Part shown: positions 45,788 through 58,600 of the stretch, piece after piece
Position numbering within the stretch: position 1 is the stretch's first letter
Layout: every line of letters begins with the position of its first letter
NCBI GenBank assembly: GCA_944474755.1
Contig: OX104113.1
Location: 68,035,944-68,099,943, forward strand
Origin: Limnoperna fortunei
Lineage: Eukaryota > Mollusca > Bivalvia > Mytilida > Modiolidae
Reading direction: 5' to 3'
Length of the DNA stretch: 64,000 nucleotides
Translations under genes and position numbers: made by a program
Notes under the pieces: generated by a model
What the model was told of the DNA's origin: nothing
Databases searched by the model: none
Seen by the model: the letters and a program-made list of their open reading frames with translations, nothing else

Positions 45788-46760
45788 TACTAATATACCT
45801 CACATAATTGCTTGTGCAGCTACCCTAAGAGCACTTTCAAACATCTGTTTTATACAGTATCCATATATTGTTTTAAAAAATTTAAGTTATTTGTAGGGGC
45901 CATACAAATAGGTGGGAATGTCAAGCTATGAAGAGCATTCCAATGCTGTTCTGAAGCAGTTACGAATGAGCAGAACATATTTTATGACAATGAATAGTCT
46001 GCAATAATAAAATGCATTTTTAAGATTGAAAAAGTATGAAAAGTACACTTATTTGTGAGTTTCACATGTACAATGTATATAATTGCTGAAAATATAAGAC
46101 CTATAAATAATTTCTCCATTGAATAAATATGAAAAATTTTATATCTGTGTCTAATTGTATTTGAGATTTAAATATTATTATTTTAAAACAGGTAAAAGCA
46201 AAATTATCTGTATGGACATTTTATTCATCTGCACAATTTGTGTATTTTTTGGTAATCTGTGTCAGGAAAAACATGAAGCATTATTTAAGCTGTCAATTAT
46301 TGCAGGCTACATGGATCTTTTATCAGGCTTAAAGATAAGCTGTGGTTATGATATTAAAAAAGTCACGATTCATGAAAATAACACACACACACAATTACAC
46401 AACAACTTGCTAAAAAGTTACTTAAATACATGTACACCCATTCAAACAAAAAAAAATATTTTACAAGTTGCAATCAAATACTCATCAAGAATGTATAACC
46501 TTTAGGTTTTGGTTAACTCCATATTCTTAAAATCATAATTAAAGAAACAGCATATTAGGTTCATCCTAGTTCAAAAAGCTTAAAAAATATCATCACATGG
46601 CCAATATCTTAGTGGCAGCACTAACTCATTATTGCATGTGATGAAATTGTTAGTGGTGATAATATGTAAAGTCATTCATGCATGTGAACTGTTTGTTAAG
46701 ACTGAGTTGTACTCACCAACTTTTTCTTGTGTGTATAAAACATTTAATTTCAGAGTTCTT
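45788..46760. other. Non-coding flank with one unassigned ORF
   Basis: The ORF at 46155-46505 (116 codons) shows no family resemblance. No other structure was seen. Confidence 0.4.
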
Positions 46761-46764
46761 CATT

Positions 46765-48195
46765 CTTAGGGTCATGTGAGCTATTGTTATCACTTTGCGT
46801 CCGTCGGCGGCATCGTCGTCGTCGGCGGCGTCTGTAAACTTTTTACATTTTAATCTTCTTCTCTGAAACCACTTGGCCAATTGAAACCAAACTTGGCCAT
46901 AATGTTCATTGGATGGACCTTTACAAAGTTTGTGTTTTTTATTTTGATTGGTAAACCAATATGGCCGCCACCTCAAGACTTAGTTTAACATAGGACCCTA
47001 TGGGAAAAAAGTTAAAAAGGGCTTCTTCTCTGAAACCGTTTAACCAATCAAAACAAAACTTACTAGCAGTATTGTTTGGATGGTCCTCTATAAAGTTTGT
47101 GTTTTAGATGGGAATTGGAAATTCAAAATGGCCGCCACCGCAGGACTTAGTTTAACATAGAACCCTATGGGAAAAAGTTTTAAAAGGCTTCTTCTCTGAA
47201 ACCGGTTAATCAATGGAAACAAAAACTTACTAGCAATATTGTTTGGATGGTCCTCTATAAAGTTTGTGTTTTTTATGGCAATTGGAAATTCAAAATGGCT
47301 GCCACCGCAGGACTTAATTTAACATAGGACCCTATAGGAAAAAGTTTGAAAGGCTTCTTTTCTGAAACCGGCCAACCAATGGAAACAAAACTTACTAGCA
47401 ATATTGTTTGGATGGTCCTCTATAAAGTTAATGTTTTTTATCCCAATCGGAAATTCAAAATGGCCACCACCGCAGGACTTGGTTTAACATTCAACCCTAT
47501 GAGAAAAAAGTTTAAAAGGGCTTCTTCTCTGAAACCGTTTAACCAATCAAAACAAAACTTACTAGCAATATTGTTTGGATGGTCCTCTATAAAGTTTATG
47601 TTTTTTATGGCAATTGGTAATTCAAAATGGCCGCTACAGCAGGACTTAGTTTAACATAGGACCCTATGGGAAAAAGTTTTTAAAGGCTCCTTCTCTGAAA
47701 CCGGTTAATCAATCGAAACAAAAACTTACTAGCAATATTGTTTGGATGGTCCTCTATAAAGTTTATGTTTTTTATGGCAATTGGAAATTCAAAATGGCCC
47801 CTACCGCAGGACTTAGTTTAACATACGACCCTATGGGAAAAAGTTTTTAAAGGCTTCTTCTCTGAAACCGGTTAATCAATGGAAACAAAAACTTACTAGC
47901 AATATTGTTTGGATGGTCCTTTATAAAGTTTATGTTTTTTATGGCAATTGGAAATTCAAAATGGCCACCTCCGCCGCAGGACTTAGTTTAACAGAGGACC
48001 CTATGGGCAAATAAAAAAAATCTTCTCTATACAACTGGTTAACCAATGAAACAAAGCTTTCTAGTAATATTGTTTGGATGGTCCTATTTAAAGTTTATTG
48101 AAAATTACAGGACTTACTTTAACATCAGGGAAATGCCATCTTCCTTGCCTATAAAATCAGGTGAGCGATACAGGCTCTTAAGAGCCTCTGGTTTA
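46765..48195. repeat. Tandem array, about 8 copies of a ~166-bp unit, with distinct end sequences
   Basis: GCTTCTTCTCTGAAACCG recurs near 46856, 47020, 47187, 47352, 47520, 47685, 47852 and, degenerate, 48022. Each unit continues with ACAAAACTTACTAGCAATAT, TGTTTGGATGGTCCTCTATA, AAATTCAAAATGGCCGCC and TAACATAGGACCCTATGGG. The left border has GGGTCATGTGAGCTATTGTT and a CGTCGGCGGC cluster. The right border has ATCAGGTGAGCGATACAGGC, then TCTTAAGAGCCTCTGGTTT. The fixed ends suggest a mobile unit that carries an internal array rather than a plain satellite. Confidence 0.85.
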
Positions 48196-48354
48196 TTTTG
48201 TTTTAAGTAAAGCAACATGTACATGTTTGCTGTACATTGATGCACCCTATATATTTTTGAGATTGACATCAAGAACAGTACTATATCTGTAGATTTGTAA
48301 GTAAGAGTAGCACACATATATTTTGGGTATTTTTCTTGTTTTTTTTTGTTACAT

Positions 48355-48898
48355 TGTTGAAGGTGGCTAAGTTGTTACAGTAGTTAGTCATCTATTATTT
48401 AATGTGGATCGAGGCCTCGGTGGCCGAGTGGTTAAGGTTATTCATCTACTATTGATCACATGGTCTGCAAACACTGATATTTGGGGTTCGAGTCTCACTG
48501 CGGGCAGGGTGCATTTTTGTCCAATCTTAATTGAAAAAGATTGCCAGATTTCCTACCAAAGGTCGGTGGTTTTCTCCTGGTACTCTGGCTTCCTCCCCTA
48601 GTAAAAACTGGACGCCATGATATAGCTGGAAAATACCTGAAAGTGGCGTTAAACAACATAAATCTACTATTTACCACATGGTCTGTCAATATGGAGATTG
48701 TGGGTTGGAATCTCACTGTGAGCAATGTGTCCTATGTACTAGACTCAATCTTGACAAAAATTAATTGACAAGGATTGCCAGAATGGGGTTTTCTCTGGGT
48801 ACTCCAGCTTCTTCCCCCAATAAAAACTGGACCCATAATATAGTTGAAAAATGGTTAAAAAGTGGCATTAAACACCATTCAGGCAAACAAATAAATAC
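48355..48898 (+). mobile_element. SINE dimer (two head-to-tail copies) with a third fragment
   Basis: The first full copy (48411-48655) starts GAGGCCTCGGTGGCCGAGTG and ends AAGTGGCGTTAAACAACATA. A second copy lacking the tRNA head (48661-48898) starts AATCTACTATTTACCACATG and ends AAGTGGCATTAAACACCATT and CAAACAAATA. The 55 bp upstream (GGTGGCTAAGTTGTTACAGT) resembles a further head fragment. Confidence 0.8.
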
Positions 48899-48899
48899 A

Positions 48900-49785
48900 T
48901 TGTTGAATTTTTGAAGTCTTTGTACCTTTTTATACATTTATATAAGATAACAATTTGTGTATATTTTTTGTTGTTTTTTGTAAGGGTATTGGTATTGTTT
49001 GTGTATAGTTCTCATTTTTTGGGTTTGTGTTTTTAGGGGTATTGTTTGCACTTGGATGCATGTTGAGTAATTTTTTATGGGTGTTGTTTGCGCTTGGTTC
49101 TCATAATGTTGTTTTGTCAGAATCAAACGAGATGCAGGATCGGGCACACTAGTTTAAAAATACTTTACTTTTATTATTACAAGTTATTTTTTCCATTATT
49201 ATTTCACATGCTCAAAATATAAGGTATGATATACGTTAGTTCACCACAGGTATTATTTCTCTCAATTTTTCGCTGATTGTAATGGTATTTGTTAACAAAA
49301 TGTATGTTTGCTATTGTTCTACTATAGCAAGGAGAAAAACTATTTTGATGTAATTATAAAATAAATAACTGAACAGTGAAGTAGGGTTTGTGCCAGTTGT
49401 GGAAATGAACTACATGAGAGCAATGGATAGGGTAGAAGAAATTGGTATTTTGTGTGATATGATCAGATGAATTCAAGTATGAAAAGATCCACACTAGACA
49501 CTTCAAAATAGTTTTAAGCGTTTAGAAAGACATCTAGTAACATTGTGAAGAAATCAGAACTAGGGAGACTATTTAGACACTTTTATCAAAACATTTATTA
49601 TTATGTATATGTACTGAACCAAAATAGCTACATTTTACTTTAAATAATAATTCACTGCTTAAAGCAGCATATAACGTGAATAAAGCTTTTACATGACTAA
49701 GGCAAATTTATATATTTTACCATGAATCTAGAGAATCTTTTAATAGTTCAATGTAGACTTGAATGAATTTAATACTTGCATGTAT
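48900..49785. other. Gene-free AT-rich stretch
   Basis: No coding segment, terminal repeat or array was recognised. Confidence 0.4.
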
Positions 49786-49789
49786 GAAA

Positions 49790-50095
49790 ATTCATTACAA
49801 TTAAATATTAGGTCAAAAAAGATGTTAACACAATTGTTTATGAGAACTATCTTGACAAATTTAATTTAAAAATATTGAGTAAATTAAAATTTGAATTTAA
49901 AATAGAACAGTACATTTTTACTGAACAAAAGTTTAAAAAAACACAATCTCAAATCGAACTGGGTAGATATCACAATATTCCTAGAGACTGTGTCAAGCAT
50001 GTAATGCAGTAGAAGATGAAAAACATTTCTTTTTAACTTGTACAATAAATATGTTTGAGAAAAGATCTTTCAAATTTTAATATTTTAAATCAAGA
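49790..50095 (+). pseudogene. LINE reverse-transcriptase C-terminal relic
   Basis: The plus strand reads VYENYLDKFNLKILSKLKFE, then SQIELGRYHNIPRD. After a frameshift it reads LCQACNAVEDEKHFFLTCTI. This corresponds to the C-terminal region of the reverse transcriptase at 52615 (EIHFLIECPKY there), including the C--C...H...C pattern. It is a short dead fragment of a related family. Confidence 0.7.
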
Positions 50096-50260
50096 TGAAC
50101 ATTCTAAACCCACAAATTGAACTTTTACTGCATGTTTTCGACTGTATAAAACAGTCCCTGGAACTGCAAAAAGTCCACACCAGTCACCTTGAAATCAATA
50201 AAACATTATTGAAAGTTATTGGAAGTTCAATTCTGGGGATATTAAAGGCACATAAATAGA

Positions 50261-50407
50261 CAATATTCGTACAGTGTCAGAAAAAATAAAATTTATTTGT
50301 ACGAGCCTTAGAAACGGGTAGAAATGCGAGGCTCTGCCGAGCATTTCTCACCTGTTTCGCGGCGAGTACAAATAAACTTTATATTTTCTGACACTGTACG
50401 AATATTG
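50261..50407. repeat. 147-bp foldback
   Basis: CAATATTCGTACAGTGTCAG, then AAAATTTATTTGTAC, pairs with GTACAAATAAACTTTATATT and CTGACACTGTACGAATATTG. The centre is GAAATGCGAGGCTCTGCCGA / GCATTTCTCACC. It is a MITE-type hairpin. Confidence 0.85.
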
Positions 50408-51110
50408 TTTTTATCCTGCAACCCTAAAAAACACTTTATTATACTGAAAAACGTTCACTTTTAGCCGATTTCTCAGTTAAAATTTTCGGCTCGTATTCTG
50501 GTGATACTGACGTCACAAACGTCGTAAACCAGAACAGAATACCAAATGTCGTAAGAAGTGAGGTCAAGGGTACCAGGAGATTTTATTCGGCACTGCCGAA
50601 TAAAGCAAAAATTTATTCGGCTACCTTTATTGAACAGTAAATGTACTGATTGCAGGATAAACTTTAAAATGATGATAAGAAATTTAATTTTAAGAATAAC
50701 AGAGGAATGACCTTGAAAGAAATGGTCAGTGTCAAACAAGTGTCGGACACTATGCAATCACCAAACATGTAGGTGTATGTGATTAAAGCGGTAACTCCAT
50801 TCTTATGAAATATTAGAACTAAAGTCCAAACAAAATTTTAAAAATAATTTCCATGTTGTAACACAAATTGATACTCTTATTTATCTTGCAGCTCATCCCA
50901 CTTTTGCTTGATAAAACTAGGTTTTGTTGGATATTATGAGGATTCAAAACACTGTTAACATACATGTATGCATAAAGGTTTCAGGTCATCTATCAAAGTT
51001 ATTCCATAACCCAGCTACCAGCAAAGATACCCAATCAATCTAAAAGTGAAAATTCTAAAATTGGCAGATTTCTGGTTTTATTTTCAGCAAACCATCTTAA
51101 ATTTTGACCC

Positions 51111-51138
51111 CCCCCCCCCCCCCCCCGAAAAAAAAAAA
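51111..51138. repeat. C-run followed by A-run
   Basis: About 17 C, a G, then about 10 A. Compare 8776-8807. Confidence 0.8.
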
Positions 51139-51236
51139 CTGGACACCTTAAAACAAACATCCATTTTAATTAATTTTCTGCACAAAAAAGTTACATCTAC
51201 ATGTAGCGTAATATACATATCTAAGAAACCTCACTG

Positions 51237-51475
51237 GGCCTCGGAGGCCTAGTGGTTAAGGTAGTTCGTCTACTATTGATCACATGGTCTGTCAATGTTT
51301 TAGTCTTATATTGCTACGGGCAGTGTGCGGTCGACTCAAATCCAAATTTATAATGATTGCCAGTTTTCCTACCGAGGGTCATGTTTTCTCTGGGTACTTG
51401 GCTTCCTTCCCTAATAAAAACTGGACACCATGATATAGCAGAAATTAACATTAAACAACATTCAAACAAACAACC
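51237..51475 (+). mobile_element. tRNA-derived SINE, diverged copy
   Basis: It starts GGGCCTCGGAGGCCTAGTGG, then GTTCGTCTACTATTGATCAC. The B-box region is degraded. The body reads TAAAAACTGGACACCATGAT and the tail TTAACATTAAACAACATTCA and CAAACAACC. Confidence 0.8.
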
Positions 51476-51489
51476 ACAACCTCACAATT

Positions 51490-52370
51490 CAATTAATTAG
51501 GGCCCCACCACTATGTTGCAGATGCCCTATAGTGATCAGTCTGTCCCTGTGTCTGTCTCTCCAAAATCATGTCCGACCCATAACCTTTTTGTCTTTTGAG
51601 GTATGCTTTTGATATTTGGTATGTGGGTAGATAATATCAAGGTGATAACCTTTGACCTCGAGGTCAGCGGGCCTGCAGAGACGCATACCATCTCACTGAT
51701 ATCTAGTTGATCATTAAAAAGAAAAACAAATCACCAAAAATTAATGAGAAACAAGTAAAAAAACAAATACTTGTAAAACATTTATAAGTCATGAAAGGAG
51801 TTGTAGCTTGTTGAGATTAATATGTATAAAGGTTTCTGCAGTTTTTATATAAGGATTGTATTTGCATACAGCAACTTACTTATGGAAAAGAAAAAATTTC
51901 AGGAAAAAATCAAGTTCTTGTGTACTGAGGGAACATTTGATATTTTGGTATAGAACTTTATGAACTACATGTACAAGGACAGTTTCTTATCTTTTATAAT
52001 ATGGAACCATATATAAGAACATGTAATCGTGATAAACTGTCATGTTCCTATTTATTTTAGTTTCCATTACAGTTAAACCATCTCTTAAGAAAAAACTGAA
52101 CAAGAATGATACATAGATACAAGTTTTTCTCTAATAGAAAAGACATTTTTATTATTTGAAAACGTGGCTTGAATTTATTGTCATGTCTTTTGCAGTTAAG
52201 TATGTGTAAATAAACAAGAGCTTAAGAAAGGATTTTAACTTCTAGATTCTACTGTAGCCAATATATTATAGCTTCAGCACATTATTGCTCATATTCCTGT
52301 TTGAATTGGTAAGTAAACAGTTTGTTGTTGTTGTCCTTATATTAATACTAGTACATGTATTTATGGTGTT
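51490..52370. other. Gene-free stretch with a repeat-like segment
   Basis: AGGGCCCCACCACTATGTTG and CTGTCCCTGTGTCTGTCTCT near 51500-51700 look repeat-like. No gene was recognised in the remainder. Confidence 0.4.
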
Positions 52371-52373
52371 TAT

Positions 52374-54135
52374 AGAATAGAATAGAATAGAATAGAATAA
52401 TTTTATTGACCAGTGACTGGGCCCATTTCTGGGCAAATGTTACATTGGTTTATAACAATATACATAAAACAGTTACAAAAACATTACAACGATAATGATG
52501 TTCTTTGATTTGCTGTCACAGAATCAGAGCCTGTACAAAAACTTATAAATATTAATATATAAAGTATAAAACATTCATAACAATTATGTTGGTATATTTT
52601 CCCTCGGCAGTTGATCAGTTTTGTCTTAATTCAAACCCTTTAATTATGAATTTACCCAAGTTTTTTAATATAAACAAATCTTCATTGCTAGTTAACCATA
52701 TAAATTTATCATCAGTGGAGAGATTAATAAAATTTGGGCACAGTGCGGAAATGTCTTTAAATAAAATATCCCTCTGCTCTTTATATTTTGGACATTCAAT
52801 TAGAAAATGAATTTCATCTTCTACTTTATCTAATGAACAATTTAAGCACTTTCTTTCAGACCTCTCTGTTTTATTTTTATCATATCTTTTTCTTTCGATT
52901 TGAAGATCATGAGCACTAATTCTAAGTTTACATATTGTGCGTCTAATGTTAAAATTTTCAATCAAAAGGTAGGTCTCAAAACAGTAGTTTACTTTAAATT
53001 TAAAATATGTATCCAATTTACTTTGTGAGATGGATGATCTTTTCTTGTTCCAAAAATTGATGTAACTATCACAAAGTTTCTTTTTTACATTGTTAATTAG
53101 AGTGGTATATTCAACATCATGTGACTGTATGCCTAATTTCTCTTGGATATAAACAATAGAGCTATACCAACAATCAGTGTGATTTTGATACATGGTTTTG
53201 TTACATATATATGCATCATATAGTAGTCCCTCATTCAGTTTTTCAAGTCTAAACCAATATTTGATTAAAGTTATAACTATAGAAAAGAACAGAGGATATC
53301 TTCCAACCTCAGCCATTACAGCTAAGTTTGTGGCTTTTTTGTTTACCCCAAGAGTGTATTTTAAATATTTTATATGGGATCTGTCTAAATAATTATTCAA
53401 ATAGTTCAACTGCAGAAGGAAATCACCTTCTCTGCTACATGCAACAGTGTTGGTTTTGAACATACCAGTAACCTCACTACCATACATACTAATAGGTTTT
53501 ATGGTGTGGTCATACAAATGGAGAGATGTCAAGACACTTGGATTACTTGAGGATAATGATCTTTGAAGTTTAAAAATGGCCTTAAGTGATTTTTTGTAAA
53601 GTTCTTCCTTTGCAACATTAAAAAGGCCACTGGCAGAAAAGGGTATACCAAGATATTTGTAGGTATTGACACATTCAATTTCATCTTTATTAAAAAGAAA
53701 CCTTTCTTTGATATGTTTGCCACTTTTGTTAAATATAAGAATTTTTGTTTTACTTAAATTAACTTCCATACACCATTGTGTACAGAAATATGACAATTGA
53801 TCCAATCTTGATTGAAGACCTTTTTTAGAATTTGATAAAATAACAATGTCATCTGCATACCTCAGACAATCACATCTTCTATTATTAACATTTACAGCAT
53901 CTTGGCAGTTTTCAAATAGCACTGGCAAATCATTTATAAACATTTTGAACAAATTAGGGCTCAGAGCATCACCCTGTCTGACTCCTATATTAGAGCTGAA
54001 CTTTGGCGTCAGAATACTGTCAATTTTAACACAAAGCTCTGATTTTGAGTACATATCTTTCAAAATTGAATAGAATTTCCCAGAAATGTTATTTTTAAGT
54101 AATTTAAATTGAATACCAGCATGTATATAAAAAAG
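52374..54135 (-). mobile_element. 5'-truncated LINE with long reverse-transcriptase ORF and TATTC tail
   Basis: On the minus strand the element enters at about 54135 mid-domain (AGIQFKLLKNNISGKF), carries the RT frame to 52615, then a ~230-bp 3' untranslated part. It ends in a (TATTC)n tail at 52374-52400 (plus strand AATAGAATAGAATAG). 5' truncation and a microsatellite tail are typical of target-primed LINE insertions. Confidence 0.85.
52615..54129 (-). CDS. LINE ORF2 reverse transcriptase, C-terminal two thirds
   Basis: The enzyme copies element RNA at the nicked target. The uninterrupted frame has the RT motif SNIGVRQGDALSPNLFKMFI, the catalytic RYADDIVILSNSKKG (YADD), the EVNLSKTKILIF block and NTYKYLGIPFSASG, as in non-LTR retrotransposons. 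Near the C-terminus are RISAHDLQIERKR and the Cys/His cluster CLNCSLDKVEDEIHFLIECP. The ORF ends at a stop at 52615. The endonuclease domain and the first RT motifs are missing because the copy is 5'-truncated. The frame has no internal stop over about 500 codons, so the insertion is fairly young. It cannot be autonomous. The exact clade (CR1/L2-like or other) is not settled. Confidence 0.88.
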   Translation of the reverse strand, partial: YIHAGIQFKLLKNNISGKFYSILKDMYSKSELCVKIDSILTPKFSSNIGVRQGDALSPNLFKMFINDLPVLFENCQDAVNVNNRRCDCLRYADDIVILSNSKKGLQSRLDQLSYFCTQWCMEVNLSKTKILIFNKSGKHIKERFLFNKDEIECVNTYKYLGIPFSASGLFNVAKEELYKKSLKAIFKLQRSLSSSNPSVLTSLHLYDHTIKPISMYGSEVTGMFKTNTVACSREGDFLLQLNYLNNYLDRSHIKYLKYTLGVNKKATNLAVMAEVGRYPLFFSIVITLIKYWFRLEKLNEGLLYDAYICNKTMYQNHTDCWYSSIVYIQEKLGIQSHDVEYTTLINNVKKKLCDSYINFWNKKRSSISQSKLDTYFKFKVNYCFETYLLIENFNIRRTICKLRISAHDLQIERKRYDKNKTERSERKCLNCSLDKVEDEIHFLIECPKYKEQRDILFKDISALCPNFINLSTDDKFIWLTSNEDLFILKNLGKFIIKGFELRQN

Positions 54136-54139
54136 GAAG

Positions 54140-55580
54140 GTTGTATTTATTAAGATTTATTTTATTGATACTGATAATTAAAACAAATTACAGTTGAGAA
54201 CATAATGTTAAATTGACATAAAAATACTACATGTTTACTATACAAGTAACATTAAAAAAAATATATTTTGTAGTTTAAGAGTTATTGCCCTTTGCGCTTG
54301 CAAGTCCATGTACAATGTGTACAACCAGTTTGTTTGGCATCTTAAAAGTAAAGCTTGATTTTACTTTCAGAAATATGGAAAAGTGTTAGTAATTGTCTGA
54401 AAAATTTCTTACATATATATAAAATTTGCGAGTTTTGACTTTTGGAAATTAAAATTTTTTTAATTTAAAATTAATGGTCCTGTTACCTGTAGAATGTCCT
54501 ATTTTTGACATTGATATGTTTACCTTTTTGTTAAAAAGTGACATTTTCTGATGCTTTGACTTCTTGTTTTCTTTATATAAATTTTTTTAAATATTTGACC
54601 ACTATTTGAGATATCAGGATCAATTGTTGACTGACTTACCCTTCTTGCCCAGTTACACAACTTTTAATTTTCTTTGAAACCACAATTAGAACCACTTTTG
54701 CTGTTATAGCCTTATGTGATTAGTTTCAGATTTTTTTAATTCTCCTTAATTATCATTTTACATATACAAAGAACTAAAAGAAAATCACATAGAAATCTCT
54801 ACTAAAACTATTTGTTGATTTTAACCTAAGTGGCCACCAAAATTAAAAATATACAATACACATATTAGTGTTAAATCCCCCTTCACCCAGGAACACCTAA
54901 AAAACATTGTAAATATCCAAACTACTTAATGATATTTCACATTGGTAAAAACAAGATAATTTTATTCCTAATACTATGTATTGAGTTTGATCTGAAAGTT
55001 TTGTAAAAACCTCAACCAAAAACTTTTACAAATTGTAGAATTTGTTTCATTCAAATGCCCAACACTAATATATCTACTTATTTTGTTATTTTGACACTTC
55101 AATGAACTTTAATAAGTAGAACTTGATTAACACCATTAAGTGTCTTGTTTAAAAAACTATATCATTTATTACTTCTTATATTTAACATGTAGTATGTAGT
55201 ATGCAACGTGTACCAACAAAAAAAAATGAAAATGAAAAGTTTCAATAAATATTCAGAATAGACATGTCCCATTCCAAGTGGAAGATCAGAAATTAAAATT
55301 TGTCCCAGTTTTAAGACAATTCAAAGTCAATGCAAGTGGCTTTTCTCCCACAAACAATCCCTATATATCACATGACCTGTCCAATTTTTACATGTAAACA
55401 AACTGATGCTTGAAGTGTTGTGTAATTCCTACTATATACATGTATTGAAGGCATGAATGTATTTCTTTTTTCTTTTGATCATTATTTTAAGCATGTGTAG
55501 GCTGGTTTCAAATACAGTTGACTTCTTGTTGTATCTTAATGATTGATTTTTTAATCGTACTGGGTCTTTTTTGTTTGTTA
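54140..55580. other. Upstream region of the RNase T2 gene, no exon recognised
   Basis: AT-rich. Because the first coding exon follows a good 3' splice site (TTTGTTACAG), a 5' untranslated exon probably lies here, but I cannot place it. Confidence 0.4.
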
Positions 55581-55604
55581 CAGGGTTACTTGGTGCTGGC
55601 AGTT

Positions 55605-58600
55605 ATGAAATTATTTGTTCTGCTTGCTGCTTGCTTCACTCTCAGGTAACTGAAATTTTTAAAAAGTTTTGCACCAGAGCAGATGTATTTAAGTAAAGGA
55701 AAAAAAAATCTATCCAAGCAAACAAAAAAAACAAGTACTGTTTTCGATTTGTAACCATATCATGCACTAAAAACATGCCATAATATGAATATAGGCACAG
55801 CCTAAGTGGGAGCATCACACATTTTGATTCATGATGTTACTTCCAAGCTCTCTAACATTGCCTCTGCATTCTATTGGTCACAGGACGTCTTTCCTTGATG
55901 TGTAGGTGACATCACATGGATTCAATCGATTATCAAGTCTCAAACAGTTTCAGAGAAATGCCAAAAAATTGTCTGACATTTTTGTTGTTATTTAAAATAT
56001 AAACACTTACATTTTATCTATGTCAAATTTATTTTTAAGTCTACTTTTAAACTAACAGTGCTTGTCATCAATATTTTCCTTGGATAGCTCAGCTACTATC
56101 TGAAATGGGTTTGTTCATATGGATCAGGTGACTTGGTTAATACACAAGCATGTTACTCTGTAGCTCACATTTGCTATGCTGGCTATAAGTTAATGGAAAC
56201 AATTCACTTTATACATGTAGAATTTTAATTCAGCTAGAACGTTAAATGAAATAATCAAGAACAGAAAAAACATTGTCTGAAAATGGCAGACGGTTTTACA
56301 GCATAAACAATGTCTTTTGCAACGCAAACCAAATTAAATTTTAAGTTTAATTATAACATGTCTGTTATAACCTTTCTTTGAACTGTCGATCAAGTAAATG
56401 ACTTATGTTATTCTACTGTGCAAAAATTATATGTACCACAGTAGGGAAGAAATAATAATTCAAGGGGGCAATCAAATCTCTTAGTGGAAAAACACTAATA
56501 CAAAACCACGGGACACACAATAACAAAAACAGAACAAAACTACAGTTTTTATGTACCCAAACAAAAGCCTTGAACATGAACACTCAAAAAAATGAAAAAG
56601 AGACTTAACCTGCTCCAACCCGGGAACAACTGAACCTGAGTTCGTAGTTTAATTTTTGAAAATTAAAGAACATTTTCATATAATTATTTATAACGTTATG
56701 AATAGCATCAATTTCAAATGAAAGGAAAATCAAAATTTACAGACAAAGTGTATGTTTTACTAACTAGTAACTAGTACATGTATGTATGAAATTACAATTT
56801 CTTCGTATGAAGACTTATAATACACGTAGCATGACATTGTAAAAAAAAAATGTTATGTATGAAATTACAATTTCTTCTTATGAAGACTTATAATACACGT
56901 AGCATGACATTGTAAAAAAATGTTTTGTTTTGCAGCCAGACGGCTGAGTGGGACATTTTCACATTCACACAAGAATGGCCAACAACAGTTTGTGTTCAGG
57001 GAGAGCAGGAGGTAAATATAAGAGCCTAAATCTACCTTAAGTTGTCATTATTTGTGTTTTCTAATTAAGTGGTTCTCCCCATTTACTGCCAGCTGTCAAA
57101 TGGATTATTCCCAGGGCTTTACTCACAGATACGGCCAGCGCATCCATGGATAACAAAATTAAAAGAGATTGTTTAAGTTAAACTATGGAAAACCATGCAG
57201 CAGATAGTGGTTGAAATTTATGCAACAGATTCTCCTAGGGGATTAATTACCTCTTTTACAGATGTTGAAAAAAATGTGGATGAATTGCAGCAAGTACACA
57301 AGGCAAAATTCTCTGTATCTACCAGCTATTCAGTGTTGTCTAATGACAGTCAACATTTAATACCCATCGGTCTATCCATTTCAACAATTTTTATTGTTTG
57401 TTCATGTGTTCTTGTAATGAAAATAGTTGTCTCTGAAACTTATGTAACCATTCATTTGGTCTTTACTGATCTTTTTGAGTTACTGAAAAAAGAGTGGGTG
57501 AATTGCAGCAACTGTATACACAAGGCAAAGTTCTCTGTATCTTGAGTGTGGTAATCACACTTAAAATACAACTTTTCTTAAAAGATGTATTTTGTTATTC
57601 ATCATAATAAACATAATAGTTTTTTAGCTTATTCTGTTAATCATTATTGTGTTTACTTTGCAGCACCACAACTGTGTTATACCAGATGGCGTTAGCACAT
57701 GGTCAATCCATGGACTCTGGTAAGTGTATACCTGTAAGGATACAAAAGACAAGGACTGTGATCACATCAAGTTTATTTTCATTTTGTTTTGGTTTAAAGA
57801 CAATCTAATTAAAATTAAATCTTTCACTTGCTCCCCCTTTTTAGCTATGAGTGCTGCCACCATAGCAAAAAGAGGGGAGCAAGTAAAAGATTTTATTGTA
57901 ATCAGATTGGTATTAAGATTGGAAACATTTGAACAAGTGTGAACAAGATTTGAAGATAAACACATTTGCAGCACAATCTATTGGAAATATCTGAAACTTA
58001 ACTTATTAGAAGGATGAAAAATTGTGTTTTTTTAAATGATGCTTAGAAAACCTGGTATACATTTATATATTCAATAAATATATGTGCTTTAAGGTGCATT
58101 TGATGGGGAACATTTTACAAAAAATGTGTATTGCTCACCTAGACCAACATCCATCATCAACCTTATTCAGAAATTTTCTCAGAAACATTGGAATAACTAA
58201 CTCCCTAGTACATGTGTATCTTTGTTAGCCAGGCCAGCATTTCCGGCTCCTGTGAGCCTCAGTCTTTTATTTACATTTCATTGTATATATTTTCATGCTT
58301 AGGCCCACAAAGTCTGGAACAGAAGGTCCCCATGATTGTACAGATGTTCCATTTGACCCAAACAACATTAAGGTATTGATATTTTACTCATCTACATATT
58401 TTCATTTCATTTCAATGTCAAGATTGGCATTTGAGTTAAATATAATAGATCACATTATTCTGTTGAAAATATGTTCTTAAAAGCAAATGAAACTGATTAA
58501 ATTGCAGTGCTTGATTAATCCTTTGAATAAAATTAACTAAACTGTATCCTCACAAGTCAGGTTTTCTGTGTCCACAAAACCCTGACAAACTTAGGTAGGA

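Noticed and set aside
46765..48195. CRISPR-like regular array
   Set aside because: Units are 166 bp with no short repeat/unique spacer alternation; it is an ordinary tandem array in a eukaryotic genome.
57195..57545. 116-codon ORF in RNase T2 intron 2
   Set aside because: Produced by a short direct repeat and lacking splice links; the RNase exons on either side join in phase without it.
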